Below the pieces are notes generated by a model. That model searched no databases, was not told the DNA's origin, and was given only the letters and a program-made list of their open reading frames with translations. From Novipirellula artificiosorum (GTDB taxonomy: Bacteria > Planctomycetota > Planctomycetia > Pirellulales > Pirellulaceae), in contig NZ_SJPV01000008.1 of assembly GCF_007860135.1 (NCBI RefSeq), forward strand, positions 239,682 to 303,681: a stretch of DNA of 64,000 bases. The letters run 5' to 3'. Made by a program: the position numbers and the translations under genes. Positions 47,283 to 54,357 of this stretch are shown here, piece after piece (positions within the stretch are counted from its first letter, which is position 1; each line of letters opens with the position of its first letter).

Positions 47283-48944
47283 TTAGCCCGGTTCTTCCGC
47301 AGGAGCAGAGTCGAGTAGGCTGATGATCAGCGGCAAGAGTTGCTTTTTACGGCTGACCACTTCTTCGAGTTCGTAGAGATTCTCTTCGAGTTCGGGGTAA
47401 TTGATGTCGTCCCAACCCTCCGGTTGTCGGCTCATCAGCAGCAGGCTGCCGTTGCTGGCAATGTTGGTCACCAACAGTGCCGAGAAATCAAGGCTGTGCT
47501 CGGAAGCCAAATTTGCAAGCGCCTTTGCGAGTTCGTCTTTGCGTTGCCAGAACAAATCAAAGCCAATTTCTTCAATTTGAGAAATCGAGAATCGGCTATT
47601 CGCCTCATGGAATTCCTTGCAATCTTCACGCACCACTTCGTCGGGCGTGCAAGACCGTAGAGCGGAACCGACTTCGAAGAATTCATTCGCGTAGGCTTCC
47701 AAATCCAATTCACAAAACTGCTGGAGCCACTCTAGGAGATCTCGGTCGATCTCGGTGGTTGTGGGCGACCGCAGATACAAGGTGTCGCTAATGATTCCCG
47801 ACGCCATGCACAACGCGACCGCGGGGGAAGGGGACATTTGTGCTTGGCGGAATTTGCGAGCCACCAACGTACAGGTTGACCCAACCGGTTCGAGCGTGAA
47901 GCGAATCGGATCCGACGATCTCAGCGATCCACCGAGGCGGTGATGGTCAAGCACTTCGGCGATATCGGCGTCCTCGGCTCCATTGACCGCTTGTGACAAT
48001 TCATTGTGGTCAACCAAGACAATCTCTGGTTTGGGTGGATTGACCAAGTCGCTCTTGCTGATCACGCCAATCAGTTTTCCGTTATCGAGTACAGGGAAAA
48101 CGGTTTGAGGTGCGCGAACGATCTGTTGTCGGGCCGTACAAACGGGCAGCTTGGCGGGCAACGTGACAAAATCCCGCTCGATGACCGAATCGACCAATCT
48201 TGCAGCTTTGATTCGCATCGTGGTCGTCGCGGTATCATACGGACTGATGATCACCGAAACGCCGCGAGCTTGTGCGAGTTGCATCAAGCCGCTGGACAGC
48301 TCAAAACCGCCGGTGACCACGAGGGCCCTGGCTCCCATCTCCAGTGCAGGCAGTTGGATCGTTGGTCGATCTCCGCTGACGACCAGCAACCGCTCGGAGG
48401 GAAAACCTTTCAACCGAGTGGTAAACCCTTCGGCGCTCATCGCGCCGACGGTCAGGATAAAATCGTCGGTGCGGTCGGGTTCAACGGCGTGCGCCAACCT
48501 GCCGCCAAGTACCGACGCGACTTTACTGAGGTTGCTGCAGACCTCACGTGAATGCAGCGGATCGACGCCCCCCTGAAACACGAGCTCCAACAGATCCAAA
48601 AGCGAAACGATGCCGACCAACCGTTCGTCGTCATCCAGCACGGGGATTGCACGCAGGGAATGCTGCTTCATCAACTGATAGACTTCGAAAAACGCGTCAT
48701 CATGCCGTGCAGCGATCACGGACCGTTGGCAAACATCCTCCAATTCGGGGCGGATATCCATGATGATTCGGGGATGCGTTAAATGCGCTTTGCGGAGCGC
48801 GAACTCGGTCCGTTGGTTCGGCGCCCCGCAACTGGCAGCGACCGCATCGGGGCGCGTCGTCCGTTTTAGAAAGTCCGCGTACGCAATCGCGCTGCAAATC
48901 GAATCGGTGTCAGGATTGCGATGTCCGAAGACGTAAATCGTCAT
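47283..48944 (-). CDS. Putative manganese-dependent inorganic pyrophosphatase with CBS and DRTGG domains
   Basis: A ~553-residue DHH-superfamily enzyme. The N-terminal metal-binding segment is VFGHRNPDTDSICSAIAYADF. Two CBS motifs (LRAIPVLDDDERLVGIVSLL and QTVFPVLDNGKLIGVISKSD) flank a DRTGG-like insert (GDRPTIQLPALEMGARALVV). The remaining motifs are VLVDHNE and EVLDHHRLG, followed by the DHHA2 region. This matches CBS-regulated family II pyrophosphatases, where adenine nucleotides bind CBS and control PPi hydrolysis. The ATG at 48944 places the DHH domain at the very N-terminus. It lies 105 bases after coaC on the same strand. Confidence 0.9.
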   Translation of the reverse strand: MTIYVFGHRNPDTDSICSAIAYADFLKRTTRPDAVAASCGAPNQRTEFALRKAHLTHPRIIMDIRPELEDVCQRSVIAARHDDAFFEVYQLMKQHSLRAIPVLDDDERLVGIVSLLDLLELVFQGGVDPLHSREVCSNLSKVASVLGGRLAHAVEPDRTDDFILTVGAMSAEGFTTRLKGFPSERLLVVSGDRPTIQLPALEMGARALVVTGGFELSSGLMQLAQARGVSVIISPYDTATTTMRIKAARLVDSVIERDFVTLPAKLPVCTARQQIVRAPQTVFPVLDNGKLIGVISKSDLVNPPKPEIVLVDHNELSQAVNGAEDADIAEVLDHHRLGGSLRSSDPIRFTLEPVGSTCTLVARKFRQAQMSPSPAVALCMASGIISDTLYLRSPTTTEIDRDLLEWLQQFCELDLEAYANEFFEVGSALRSCTPDEVVREDCKEFHEANSRFSISQIEEIGFDLFWQRKDELAKALANLASEHSLDFSALLVTNIASNGSLLLMSRQPEGWDDINYPELEENLYELEEVVSRKKQLLPLIISLLDSAPAEEPG

Positions 48945-49049
48945 GAAAAGCTCTTTGACGCGAAGAAGACAGGTAACAGCCAAGCAGGGTGGCGGCATCG
49001 GAATCGAGGCCATCGATCAGCCAATGGATTACCACGGGGGCCTCGATGG

Positions 49050-49598
49050 CTATGCTTCCAGGATCGTTCGTGCTGCCTCAATGATGGCTTCCGGTTCGCT
49101 CATTCGGCCCTCGCCCCTTACCCGGCAACTTAGCCATCCGGTATCGGGACCCACGACGTGACAGCCATCGCGCCGCAGTGTAGCGATGTTACGCTGCACC
49201 GATGGTTTCCCCCACATGGAAGCACTCATCGCAGGAGCCAATAGCACGGGACACTCGACTTGCAAATACAGCGTGCTGACCAAATCGTCCGCCAGACCGT
49301 TGGCGAATTTGGAAAGCAAGTTCGCGGTGGCGGGGGCGACAATCATCAAATCCAAGTCTCGGCTGCATTCAATGTGGCCGCCTAAAGGCTGCTGGTTGCT
49401 GTCGAACGAATCCATCGCCACCGGTTTACCGGACAAGGCAGCAAACGTCGTGGGGCCGACGAACCGGGTCGCAGAACCGGTCATGGCAGTCCGCAAATCG
49501 TTTCCGGACTGCACCAATCGGCTGCACACCACCGCGGATTTGTAGGCGGCAATCCCGCCACCGATAGCCAACAAAATGGCGCGACTGCCGGTGGTCAT
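49050..49598 (-). CDS. coaC: Phosphopantothenoylcysteine decarboxylase-type flavoprotein, active-site Asn replaced
   Basis: A 182-residue HFCD flavoprotein, CoaC half only (no CoaB synthetase domain). It has GGGIAAYKSAVV, the conserved His75 in LGGHIECSRD, and VAPATANLLSKFANGLADDL. The substrate-recognition clamp is GWLSCRVRGEGRM with Cys158. The signature usually written PAMNxxMW reads APAMSASMW, so residue 125 is Ser where Asn is expected. CoaC decarboxylates phosphopantothenoylcysteine in CoA synthesis. It follows yicC-gmk-rpoZ, the usual neighbourhood of coaBC, and overlaps the rpoZ stop by four bases. Confidence 0.85.
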   Translation of the reverse strand: MTTGSRAILLAIGGGIAAYKSAVVCSRLVQSGNDLRTAMTGSATRFVGPTTFAALSGKPVAMDSFDSNQQPLGGHIECSRDLDLMIVAPATANLLSKFANGLADDLVSTLYLQVECPVLLAPAMSASMWGKPSVQRNIATLRRDGCHVVGPDTGWLSCRVRGEGRMSEPEAIIEAARTILEA

Positions 49599-49870
49599 AG
49601 ATCCGATGCATCCAAATCAGGCCCGTCGGAGGACGCCTCGGCAGCAGCGGTCAACTCTTCGAGCGATTGCACCTCATTGTCCATGTTCAAGACGATTTTG
49701 TCTTGTACGATTTCCTGCAGCACGATCGACATTTTGTCGTGCGTGTCGACGTTCACCAAGGCTCGGCTGCCTTGGTTTAGCTGAACCAACCGCTTCTGGA
49801 TCAGCGTGCTTAACTTAAAGCGTCCACCGACCTTGTTGACGATTTCTTCTTCTTTTAGCTCTTCGAGCAT
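49595..49870 (-). CDS. rpoZ: RNA polymerase omega subunit
   Basis: A 91-residue omega-like protein with the conserved VGGRFKLSTLIQKRLVQLNQGSRALV and an acidic tail. The usual omega N-terminus is reduced. Omega helps assemble beta' in RNA polymerase. Its gene sits between gmk (16-base overlap) and coaC (4-base overlap), the standard gmk-rpoZ-coaBC order, which strengthens the call. Confidence 0.85.
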   Translation of the reverse strand: MLEELKEEEIVNKVGGRFKLSTLIQKRLVQLNQGSRALVNVDTHDKMSIVLQEIVQDKIVLNMDNEVQSLEELTAAAEASSDGPDLDASDL

Positions 49871-50460
49871 CTTTGTTTTTCCTTTTGGTCTTTCAAAATT
49901 TGGCAGATATCCGAGACGGCGCGATCGACCGACTCGTTGATGATTTCGTATTGGTAGCGATGCAGGGACTGCATTTCACGATGTGCCGTTTCCATTCGCG
50001 ATGTGATGGCTTCCTCCGATTCGGTACCTCGATCCCGAAGCCGCCGTTCCAATTCATCCATGGTCCCAGGGTGAAGGAATAGCGAAATGGGGCTGAACGC
50101 TTGTTGGTCCAGTATGGCCAGTGCGCCTTGAACGTCGATCTCCAAAATTACCCATTTCCCAGTATTTAGACCAGTGGCGACCTGTTCTTTCAGGGTTCCG
50201 TACCAATGCCCGCAGCCGAAAACCTCTTTGTGTTCCAAAAAGTCGCCGCCACGGATCCGATCTTGAAATTCGCCATCCGAGAGAAAGAAATAGTCCTCAC
50301 CATGCTGTTCGCCCGGCCTCGGGGCACGCGTGGTTGCGGAAATGCTCAGCTGAAGCGGCAGATCGCATTCGCTCAACAAGCGGCGCACGACCGTCGACTT
50401 CCCCGCTCCACTGGGACCGGAAATGATGACCAATCGGCCTGCGGGGGATCTGTTGTTCAT
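49855..50460 (-). CDS. gmk: Guanylate kinase
   Basis: A 201-residue P-loop kinase. Walker A is ISGPSGAGKSTVVR, the GMP-binding segment is SISATTRAPRPGEQHGEDYFF, and VILEIDVQGAL and the lid region RLRDRGTESEEAI follow. It converts GMP to GDP. The ATG at 50460 is chosen over an in-frame upstream start at 50493 because the fold begins just after it. It lies downstream of yicC and overlaps rpoZ. Confidence 0.95.
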   Translation of the reverse strand: MNNRSPAGRLVIISGPSGAGKSTVVRRLLSECDLPLQLSISATTRAPRPGEQHGEDYFFLSDGEFQDRIRGGDFLEHKEVFGCGHWYGTLKEQVATGLNTGKWVILEIDVQGALAILDQQAFSPISLFLHPGTMDELERRLRDRGTESEEAITSRMETAHREMQSLHRYQYEIINESVDRAVSDICQILKDQKEKQRCSKS

Positions 50461-50540
50461 TGTCGTTCTGCGGCGAAGATGTCCCGTTCGCAAGCGGCTG
50501 GCGCCAAGCTCGAAACGTCCCCCGCCCCGCTCTCTCGGGG

Positions 50541-51494
50541 TTACTCTAAATTCTGAACCAATTCTCGGATGCGTTCAATTGCGCATTTGATTTCAACGAC
50601 GTGAGCTGAGATCTCGGTGTCGGACGCCTTGCTGCCGATCGTGTTCGTTTCTCGGAGCATTTCCTGGACGATGAACTCCAACTTGCGGCCCGTCGGCTCG
50701 GCGCCATTTTCGCCTCCGCTGCCATCCAAGACGCTCTGGCTCATTCGCAAATGACTGCCAAGCCGCGTGATCTCTTCACTGAAGTCGGACCGATCGGCAT
50801 AGATTTGGACCTCTCGCAGCAAGTCGATTTTGGACACTTCGACTTCATGTTTTGCAAGTAAACGCTGTACCTTCGTCTCCAAACGCCTCTGGTAGGCTTC
50901 GACACAGCGGGGAGCAAGTTCGGCGATCTGTTCGACATGCTTTCCGATTGTTTCGCACTCGCTGCGTAGCGTTTCGGCCATGTGTGAACCTTCCTGCGCT
51001 CGCATCGCATTCAGATTCTCGATCGCGGCCATGATCGTTTGTTCGATCACTTTCCAAAGCGTTTTGTTATCCCGTTGGTCGCTTTGCGACTGGATGATCA
51101 CCCCCGGAAGCAGCGCGAGTTGGGCCAAGTCAATCGTCACGTTGCTGCCGTCTCCCGGTCCCGCAAGGTCGGAGCGTGCGATGGATTCACGAGATTGCTG
51201 CAGTTGTCTCAGGTAGCCCTGCAACACCTCTTGATCAATTTGGGGGACCGTATCGGCCGGCGGCCGTTTCCATGAGATCGACAAACTGACGCTGCCGCGA
51301 TGGATCAAGGAACGCGCAAGCGACTCGATCCGACTTTCGAACGCCGAGAGCGAATCGAGCGAACGCAGGATGCACTTAAACCCACGGTTATTCACCGTCC
51401 GGACCTCGACGAAGATCGTCCCCAGATCCGATGGCTGCGAAGCATGGCCTTGTCCGGTCATGCTGCGGATTTGATGGAACGTATTGGGATTCAT
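50541..51494 (-). CDS. YicC/YloC-family endoribonuclease
   Basis: A 317-residue protein starting FHQIRSMTGQGHAS, with EVRTVNNRGFKCILR and the C-terminal DUF1732 region ending LEFIVQEMLRETNTIGSKA. YicC-family proteins are RNases implicated in small-RNA and ribosome-associated decay. The ATG at 51494 follows the secG stop by 7 bases. The open frame continues upstream as an Arg/Lys/Pro repeat, which is only the out-of-frame reading of the secG tandem repeat and is excluded. Confidence 0.9.
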   Translation of the reverse strand: MNPNTFHQIRSMTGQGHASQPSDLGTIFVEVRTVNNRGFKCILRSLDSLSAFESRIESLARSLIHRGSVSLSISWKRPPADTVPQIDQEVLQGYLRQLQQSRESIARSDLAGPGDGSNVTIDLAQLALLPGVIIQSQSDQRDNKTLWKVIEQTIMAAIENLNAMRAQEGSHMAETLRSECETIGKHVEQIAELAPRCVEAYQRRLETKVQRLLAKHEVEVSKIDLLREVQIYADRSDFSEEITRLGSHLRMSQSVLDGSGGENGAEPTGRKLEFIVQEMLRETNTIGSKASDTEISAHVVEIKCAIERIRELVQNLE

Positions 51495-51501
51495 GCGGCC
51501 G

Positions 51502-52089
51502 CTAATTGCCGTCTCCGGTTTCCGGGGCCGCTTCTTCCGGGGCCGCTTCTTCCGGGGCCGCTTCTTCCGGGGCCGATTCGTCGCTGGCTTCCGCCGATTC
51601 CGGTCCATCGGTGGATTCGGCTGTTCGCGACGATTCCGCTTCGGAGGTTGCCGGTGTCAGTTCGAGCGAACCTTCGCTTGACCCTTCCGGGCTGCTCAGT
51701 CCCGCATCCAAGCTGGCTGCTGGCGCTGCCAAGTCTTCGTCGCTGATCGGTGGAATGGAAATGTCGTCGGCACCACGATCACCAGGCCCCGATTCAACTG
51801 ACGGGGAACTCGTGATGGTCGCGGTCGGTTTGTGTGTCCCGAGCAACCACATCGTGAATGCGCAAGTGAACGCCCAGACGGTGGCGACCACAACGGTGAT
51901 GACCGTGAACGTGTCGCCCGCTTTGCTGCCGAATGCACTTTGGCCGCCAGGTCCGCCGAGAGCCCCGGTCAATCCGCCTCCCTTGCCCCGTTGGATCAAG
52001 ACCAACAGAATCAGAAAAAGCGAGAGAAAACCCATCAACCAGCCCAGCAATGCGCCGGTGATCGTTCCGATGATAAAAGTGTTGGTCAT
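51502..52089 (-). CDS. secG: SecG translocase subunit with long acidic tail
   Basis: A 195-residue protein. Its first ~85 residues match SecG: TM helix 1 (LSLFLILLVLIQRGKGGGL), the SAFGSKAGDTF loop and TM helix 2 (VVVATVWAFTCAFTMWLLG). The remaining ~110 residues are a Ser/Glu/Ala-rich acidic tail, ending in about 3.7 copies of a 15-bp tandem repeat encoding PEEAA (51522-51577). SecG is normally ~75-110 residues and lacks this tail. It assists SecYEG protein export. It lies between tpiA and yicC on the same strand. Confidence 0.9.
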   Translation of the reverse strand: MTNTFIIGTITGALLGWLMGFLSLFLILLVLIQRGKGGGLTGALGGPGGQSAFGSKAGDTFTVITVVVATVWAFTCAFTMWLLGTHKPTATITSSPSVESGPGDRGADDISIPPISDEDLAAPAASLDAGLSSPEGSSEGSLELTPATSEAESSRTAESTDGPESAEASDESAPEEAAPEEAAPEEAAPETGDGN

Positions 52090-52188
52090 TTACTTGGTCC
52101 TAATGGAAGGCGCCGCGAGTCCGTTGATCAGGCAACCCGGGGCGTTTGGAAATGAGCGATCCTTCGTCTTGAGGGAATGGCTCGTATT

Positions 52189-52230
52189 TTAGCCAGCGGC
52201 AATGATTCTATTAGCCAGCGGCAATGATTC
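52189..52230. repeat. 22-bp spaced tandem duplication of the tpiA 3' end
   Basis: TTAGCCAGCGGCAATGATTC occurs at 52189-52208 and again at 52211-52230. The second copy contains the real tpiA stop (complement of 52211-52213) and the last codons; the first copy lies just downstream of the stop. Confidence 0.85.
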
Positions 52231-52966
52231 CGGCAAAATCCTCGACCTTCAGACTGGCACCGCCGACGAGTGCGCCGTCGATATTCGGTTGGCTGAGCAA
52301 TTCTTTTGCATTGCCGGGTTTGACACTGCCACCGTATTGAATCCGGATTTGAGCGGCGACATCTTCGCCAAACATCTTGCCGAGTTCTTTGCGGATGAAA
52401 GCATGAACTTCCTCGGCTTGCTCGGGTGAGGCGGTTCTTCCCGTGCCAATCGCCCAAATCGGCTCGTAGGCGATCACGATGCCCGCAGCACGAACTTCGT
52501 CAAGACCAGCGAGCGATCCGTTGATTTGTCGCTCAATCACTTTCTCGGTTTCGTTCGCTTCTCGCTGTTCGAGCGATTCGCCGACACAGACGATGGGAAC
52601 CAAGTGACCGGCGAGCGCGGCATGCAACTTCTTGCTGACGTCCGAATCGGTTTCGCCCATCAACGTACGGCGTTCGCTGTGGCCCAAAATCACGTAGTGG
52701 CAACCCACATCGGTTAACATCGCGGCGTTGACCTCACCCGTGAAGGCGCCGTCGCCATCGGCATAGAGGTTTTGGGCACCCAATTCAACGGGCGTTCCCG
52801 CCACAGCATCATTGACTTCGGTTAAATAGACCGACGGCGGGCACAGAACCACTTGGACCGACGGATGGTCGCCCACGGCAGCGACGACCCCTTTTGCCAG
52901 CGCGACGGCACTGTCGCACCGCATGTTCATTTTCCAGTTTCCAGCAATCACAGTTTGGCGAGTCAA
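52211..52966 (-). CDS. tpiA: Triosephosphate isomerase
   Basis: A 251-residue TIM. AGNWKMN supplies the catalytic Lys, ILGHSERR the electrophilic His, AYEPIWAIGTG the catalytic Glu, and IQYGGSVKPGN the phosphate grip. It interconverts DHAP and glyceraldehyde-3-phosphate in glycolysis. The start is a TTG (52964-52966) with GGAG about 12 bases upstream; the protein has normal length only from this TTG. It heads the tpiA-secG-yicC-gmk-rpoZ-coaC run. Confidence 0.94.
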   Translation of the reverse strand: MTRQTVIAGNWKMNMRCDSAVALAKGVVAAVGDHPSVQVVLCPPSVYLTEVNDAVAGTPVELGAQNLYADGDGAFTGEVNAAMLTDVGCHYVILGHSERRTLMGETDSDVSKKLHAALAGHLVPIVCVGESLEQREANETEKVIERQINGSLAGLDEVRAAGIVIAYEPIWAIGTGRTASPEQAEEVHAFIRKELGKMFGEDVAAQIRIQYGGSVKPGNAKELLSQPNIDGALVGGASLKVEDFAGIIAAG

Positions 52967-53053
52967 GGTATCAGCTCCGGTAGAGGTAAAATGGTTTTTC
53001 CAACAAGCTCGGCTAAGCCAGGCATTGGCCCGCGAGCTGACGAGATTGATCGT

Positions 53054-53338
53054 TTATAGGTGCCTGAGGGCCATCGCTCCTGGCTCGCGTCGGACAATCC
53101 TGAACTTCATGTTGCGCACGGTCCGCCCCAGCCCCTCGAACCGGTTCAAGACCTGGTCGATGCGCGTGTCGGTTGCGTTACGTTGCAAGATCACAGCGGG
53201 GGCCAGGGGGTGGATGTGCGTACATTTCCGGGCGTTCTGGTATCCCGGCAACGGACAAGCGGGGCAATGTAGCAGGCGACGAGCAGAATCGTCGAGGCCA
53301 ATGGAGTCGTTTGGCAGCGAAAATGGGTTGATTTGTGG
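53054..53338 (-). other. In-frame open extension after the glycosyltransferase-like stop
   Basis: The reading frame of the 53339-54337 gene continues past its TGA without another stop for 94 codons, ending at TAA (53054-53056). The translation is Cys/His-containing early (LLHCPACPLPGYQ) and Arg-rich later (DQVLNRFEGLGRTVRNMKF), with high GC at third positions. It could be a lost C-terminus (nonsense mutation), a read-through tail or chance. No start or ribosome site supports an independent gene. Confidence 0.4.
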
Positions 53339-54337
53339 TCAATGGGCTCGTTTTCGGAACGAGCGAGTTTTCGCCCGCAGGTTACCAAGCAAGCAGCTGT
53401 AGAAATGCTGTTTCCAGAGCAACTCGGAGATCGTCGGCATTTGGTCAATCGGCTTGCCAGGGCCCGTGGACAGTTTTTCCGAACACTTTTTGACCTGGTG
53501 GGAGACAACTTCAAAGGTCTCAACAGGGACCCACGAGAGGTTGAGCGTATTGAGCCGAATCGATTCTCGAGATTCCGCATCGAAGCAAAAGAACTCGCCT
53601 CGGTCCGAGCAACGAACCTTTTTAATTTCCTTTTCCGTAAAAATCCGTTCCATTTCCATGCCGTGTTCCTGGCATAGACAATCGTCAAAAGTGCTTCCGT
53701 CGATGGTTGTGTTTAGTCGAATCGATTTGACCGTTTGCCTTTTCTTCAGTTCCGCGAAGGCCGACATCTCGTTGAAAGAAAAAGTGGGTTCCTGCTCGTC
53801 AAAGAACCGCTGCTTTTGTTGCAAAAAGGCTTCGTCGCCAAACAAGACGTTGATGAAGTTCAGAAACCGCAGTAGGAAGGAGGCATCGGGCACAAAACCG
53901 TTTAAACAATCTCCGTTGCACTGCTCGGTGCAGTCATAGGCATCAAACTTGGATTCATGTTCCCTCAATGAAACGAGAACCATCGTGTCAGAGTCGAAAT
54001 GCCAGAATGATGGGTGGTCGTGTTCGACGAGGAAGTTGTAGACGTAGAACCACCGTTTGAATACAAACTTGAGCCAATCGACGCGGCCACGCATGTGCCG
54101 GTGCAACGGACCTTGGACCGTGCGATAAAGACGGTCAAACTGCTCGATCAGGTGACCATAGTCAAAATCACGGTAAAGCAAATGGTCAATGCCCTTGGCG
54201 GGCCCTATCCAGCGGTTTTTTTCATCGCCAAGCAGGATGATCGGCTTGTCAGGATTCGTTAGCCGAGCTGTTTCCAAGACATAGGGTAAGTAGCGACTGT
54301 TGTCGAAATGGCAAAACAGGATCGGTGAATCGGTCAT
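53339..54337 (-). CDS. Putative glycosyltransferase, DxD-type
   Basis: A 332-residue protein, not firmly recognised. It begins with SPILFCHFDNSRYLPYVLETA and IILLGDEKNRW, like a GT-A nucleotide-sugar fold, and has a DxD candidate in FWHFDSDTMVL. Later parts are Cys-containing and charged. Its neighbours (a methyltransferase-GT fusion, GT61, GT47, FkbM) support a role in surface-glycan assembly. The ATG at 54337 is chosen; the upstream part of the frame overlaps the next gene's 3' end and looks non-coding. The frame remains open past its stop for 94 codons. Confidence 0.7.
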   Translation of the reverse strand: MTDSPILFCHFDNSRYLPYVLETARLTNPDKPIILLGDEKNRWIGPAKGIDHLLYRDFDYGHLIEQFDRLYRTVQGPLHRHMRGRVDWLKFVFKRWFYVYNFLVEHDHPSFWHFDSDTMVLVSLREHESKFDAYDCTEQCNGDCLNGFVPDASFLLRFLNFINVLFGDEAFLQQKQRFFDEQEPTFSFNEMSAFAELKKRQTVKSIRLNTTIDGSTFDDCLCQEHGMEMERIFTEKEIKKVRCSDRGEFFCFDAESRESIRLNTLNLSWVPVETFEVVSHQVKKCSEKLSTGPGKPIDQMPTISELLWKQHFYSCLLGNLRAKTRSFRKRAH

Positions 54338-54357
54338 GGAGTTCTTCGGACGTTCCT

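Noticed and set aside
46246..47323. Several overlapping short frames on both strands
   Set aside because: They are translations of the mosaic repeat modules; the frames are not consistent between module copies except one, which is discussed as a finding.
51494..51608. Arg/Lys/Pro-rich N-terminal extension of YicC
   Set aside because: It is the out-of-frame reading of the secG acidic tandem repeat; the conserved YicC start is at 51494.
52923..53402. 159-codon plus-strand frame
   Set aside because: It crosses the 5' end of tpiA and the 3' end of the glycosyltransferase antisense and shows no motif.
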